A stretch of DNA of 15,699 nt, taken from the NCBI GenBank assembly GCA_035574175.1, contig DATLZB010000220.1, forward strand, positions 1-15,699, read 5' to 3'. The position numbers and the translations under genes are program-made. This document shows, in pieces, positions 15,127 through 15,699 of this stretch. Position 1 is the first letter of the stretch, and the number at the start of each line of letters is the position of its first letter. Below the pieces are notes generated by a model. The model did no database searches, was not told where the DNA came from, and worked only from the letters and a program-made list of their open reading frames with translations. This stretch comes from DATLZB01 sp035574175. GTDB lineage: Bacteria; Pseudomonadota; Alphaproteobacteria; Rhizobiales; Hyphomicrobiaceae.

Positions 15127-15141
15127 TGCGCAGCATGCGCA
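15127..15141. repeat. Palindromic doublet TGCGCA-N3-TGCGCA
   Basis: TGCGCA at 15127-15132 and 15136-15141 flank GCA and can form a 6-base stem with a 3-base loop. It lies downstream of the folB stop and could be a weak transcript-end hairpin. No T-run follows on the minus strand, so terminator function is not established. Confidence 0.35.
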
Positions 15142-15202
15142 AGTTTTGGGCGGCAATTGGGGCAGAGCACGGAGGAAATGTGGCGCGCCGCGTCGGGTGC
15201 GG

Positions 15203-15616
15203 TCAGCGGCGGGCGCGGCAGACCTCAATGCCTACGGCACGGCAGGCGGGCAGCACGTCGGGCTTTGCGATCCGTACGCGGACCTCCTGCACCCGTTCGT
15301 CGGCAAGACAGGTATCTACGATGCGTTCGGCTAGCGTTTCGAGCAAGTTGAAGTGGCCACCTTCGACGGTGGAGCGGATGGCAGAGATGGCCCGATCGTA
15401 GTCGTAGACGCGGTCGAGTTCGTCGCTGTCACCGCTGTAATCGTCTCGGACGAGGAGATCGAGTGTCACGATGATGCGCTGTTCGTAGCGCCGCTCCAGC
15501 TCATAGACGCCGACGCTGCCGACGAGCTCCAGCGCCTCGACGAAGACGCGCCGCCAGCCGCGTTCGGTGGGGCGGAGGTTATCGGAGCGAGCCGGCGCGG
15601 CGTCGTTGGAGCTCAT
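15203..15616 (-). CDS. folB: Dihydroneopterin aldolase
   Basis: A 137-residue FolB, slightly longer than the usual 120 or so because of a polar N-terminal extension of about 20 residues. It cleaves 7,8-dihydroneopterin to 6-hydroxymethyl-dihydropterin and glycolaldehyde in folate synthesis. Family blocks are VFVEALELVGSVGVYELER (24-42), with the substrate-binding glutamate region near 39-41, Q46 and the beta-strand RIIVTLDL, then VYDYDRAI (70-77), NLLETLAERI (90-99), and VRIAKPDV (114-121), whose Lys118 is the expected catalytic lysine. It ends in GIEVCRARR. I chose ATG 15616; a GTG directly upstream at 15619 is equally in frame. No clear ribosome-binding site is seen, which suggests translation coupled to an upstream gene beyond the right edge, possibly folP. 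No folK follows downstream, unlike in many folate operons. Confidence 0.93.
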   Translation of the reverse strand: MSSNDAAPARSDNLRPTERGWRRVFVEALELVGSVGVYELERRYEQRIIVTLDLLVRDDYSGDSDELDRVYDYDRAISAIRSTVEGGHFNLLETLAERIVDTCLADERVQEVRVRIAKPDVLPACRAVGIEVCRARR

Positions 15617-15699
15617 CACTAGGCCAATTGTCCGGGACGGCAGTAGGCGAGCGGCGGGAGCGAACTGATCACGGGGCTATCGCCTGCACCAAGTGTTGG

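Noticed and set aside
15619..15699. Possible C-terminal tail of an upstream minus-strand gene (such as folP) running in from the right edge
   Set aside because: Two frames are open from the edge (stops at 15619-15621 and 15669-15671); with at most 26 codons neither can be chosen or identified.

Overview
The window is GC-rich chromosomal DNA. It is most likely from an alphaproteobacterium of the order Hyphomicrobiales (Rhizobiales). Supporting clues are a class I lysyl-tRNA synthetase, a ligase-associated helicase/PdeM pair, a small DUF6460-type membrane protein, a DUF952-pyrD couplet, and GANTC and CtrA-like sites between genes. No tRNA, rRNA, CRISPR array, transposase or integrase is visible.

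Layout, left to right. Positions 1-3012 (minus strand) carry a Lhr-like DEXH helicase whose stop overlaps the start of pdeM, which runs off the left edge; both belong to the ligase-associated DNA repair cluster. A small two-helix membrane protein gene (3061-3339, plus) diverges from the helicase and ends tail-to-tail with pyrD (3355-4443, minus). pyrD overlaps the upstream DUF952 gene (4437-4814, minus). After a 355-base non-coding stretch come two tandem plus-strand genes (5170-6822 and 6890-8668). Each encodes an N-terminal DUF262 (ParB/sulfiredoxin-like NTPase) domain and a C-terminal DUF1524 (HNH-type nuclease) domain, the architecture of GmrSD-like and SspE-like anti-phage restriction enzymes. 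They end 6 bases from the stop of lysS (8675-10291, minus). Next are an AsmA-family envelope protein (10452-12506, minus), two tandem secreted glucosaminidase-like paralogues (12712-13725 and 13776-14996, minus) and folB (15203-15616, minus).

Most of the window is housekeeping: pyrimidine synthesis (pyrD), folate synthesis (folB), translation (lysS), DNA repair, and envelope or cell-wall functions (AsmA protein, glucosaminidase pair). The accessory element is the DUF262-DUF1524 pair, inserted between the DUF952/pyrD couplet and lysS. The two proteins are collinear but diverged. The second has textbook motifs; the first has lost the canonical N-D-R-G segment. This makes the pair a candidate two-protein defence system, possibly with divided roles. 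Start sites were chosen from ribosome-binding sites, signal peptides and agreement between paralogues; uncertain ones are marked.
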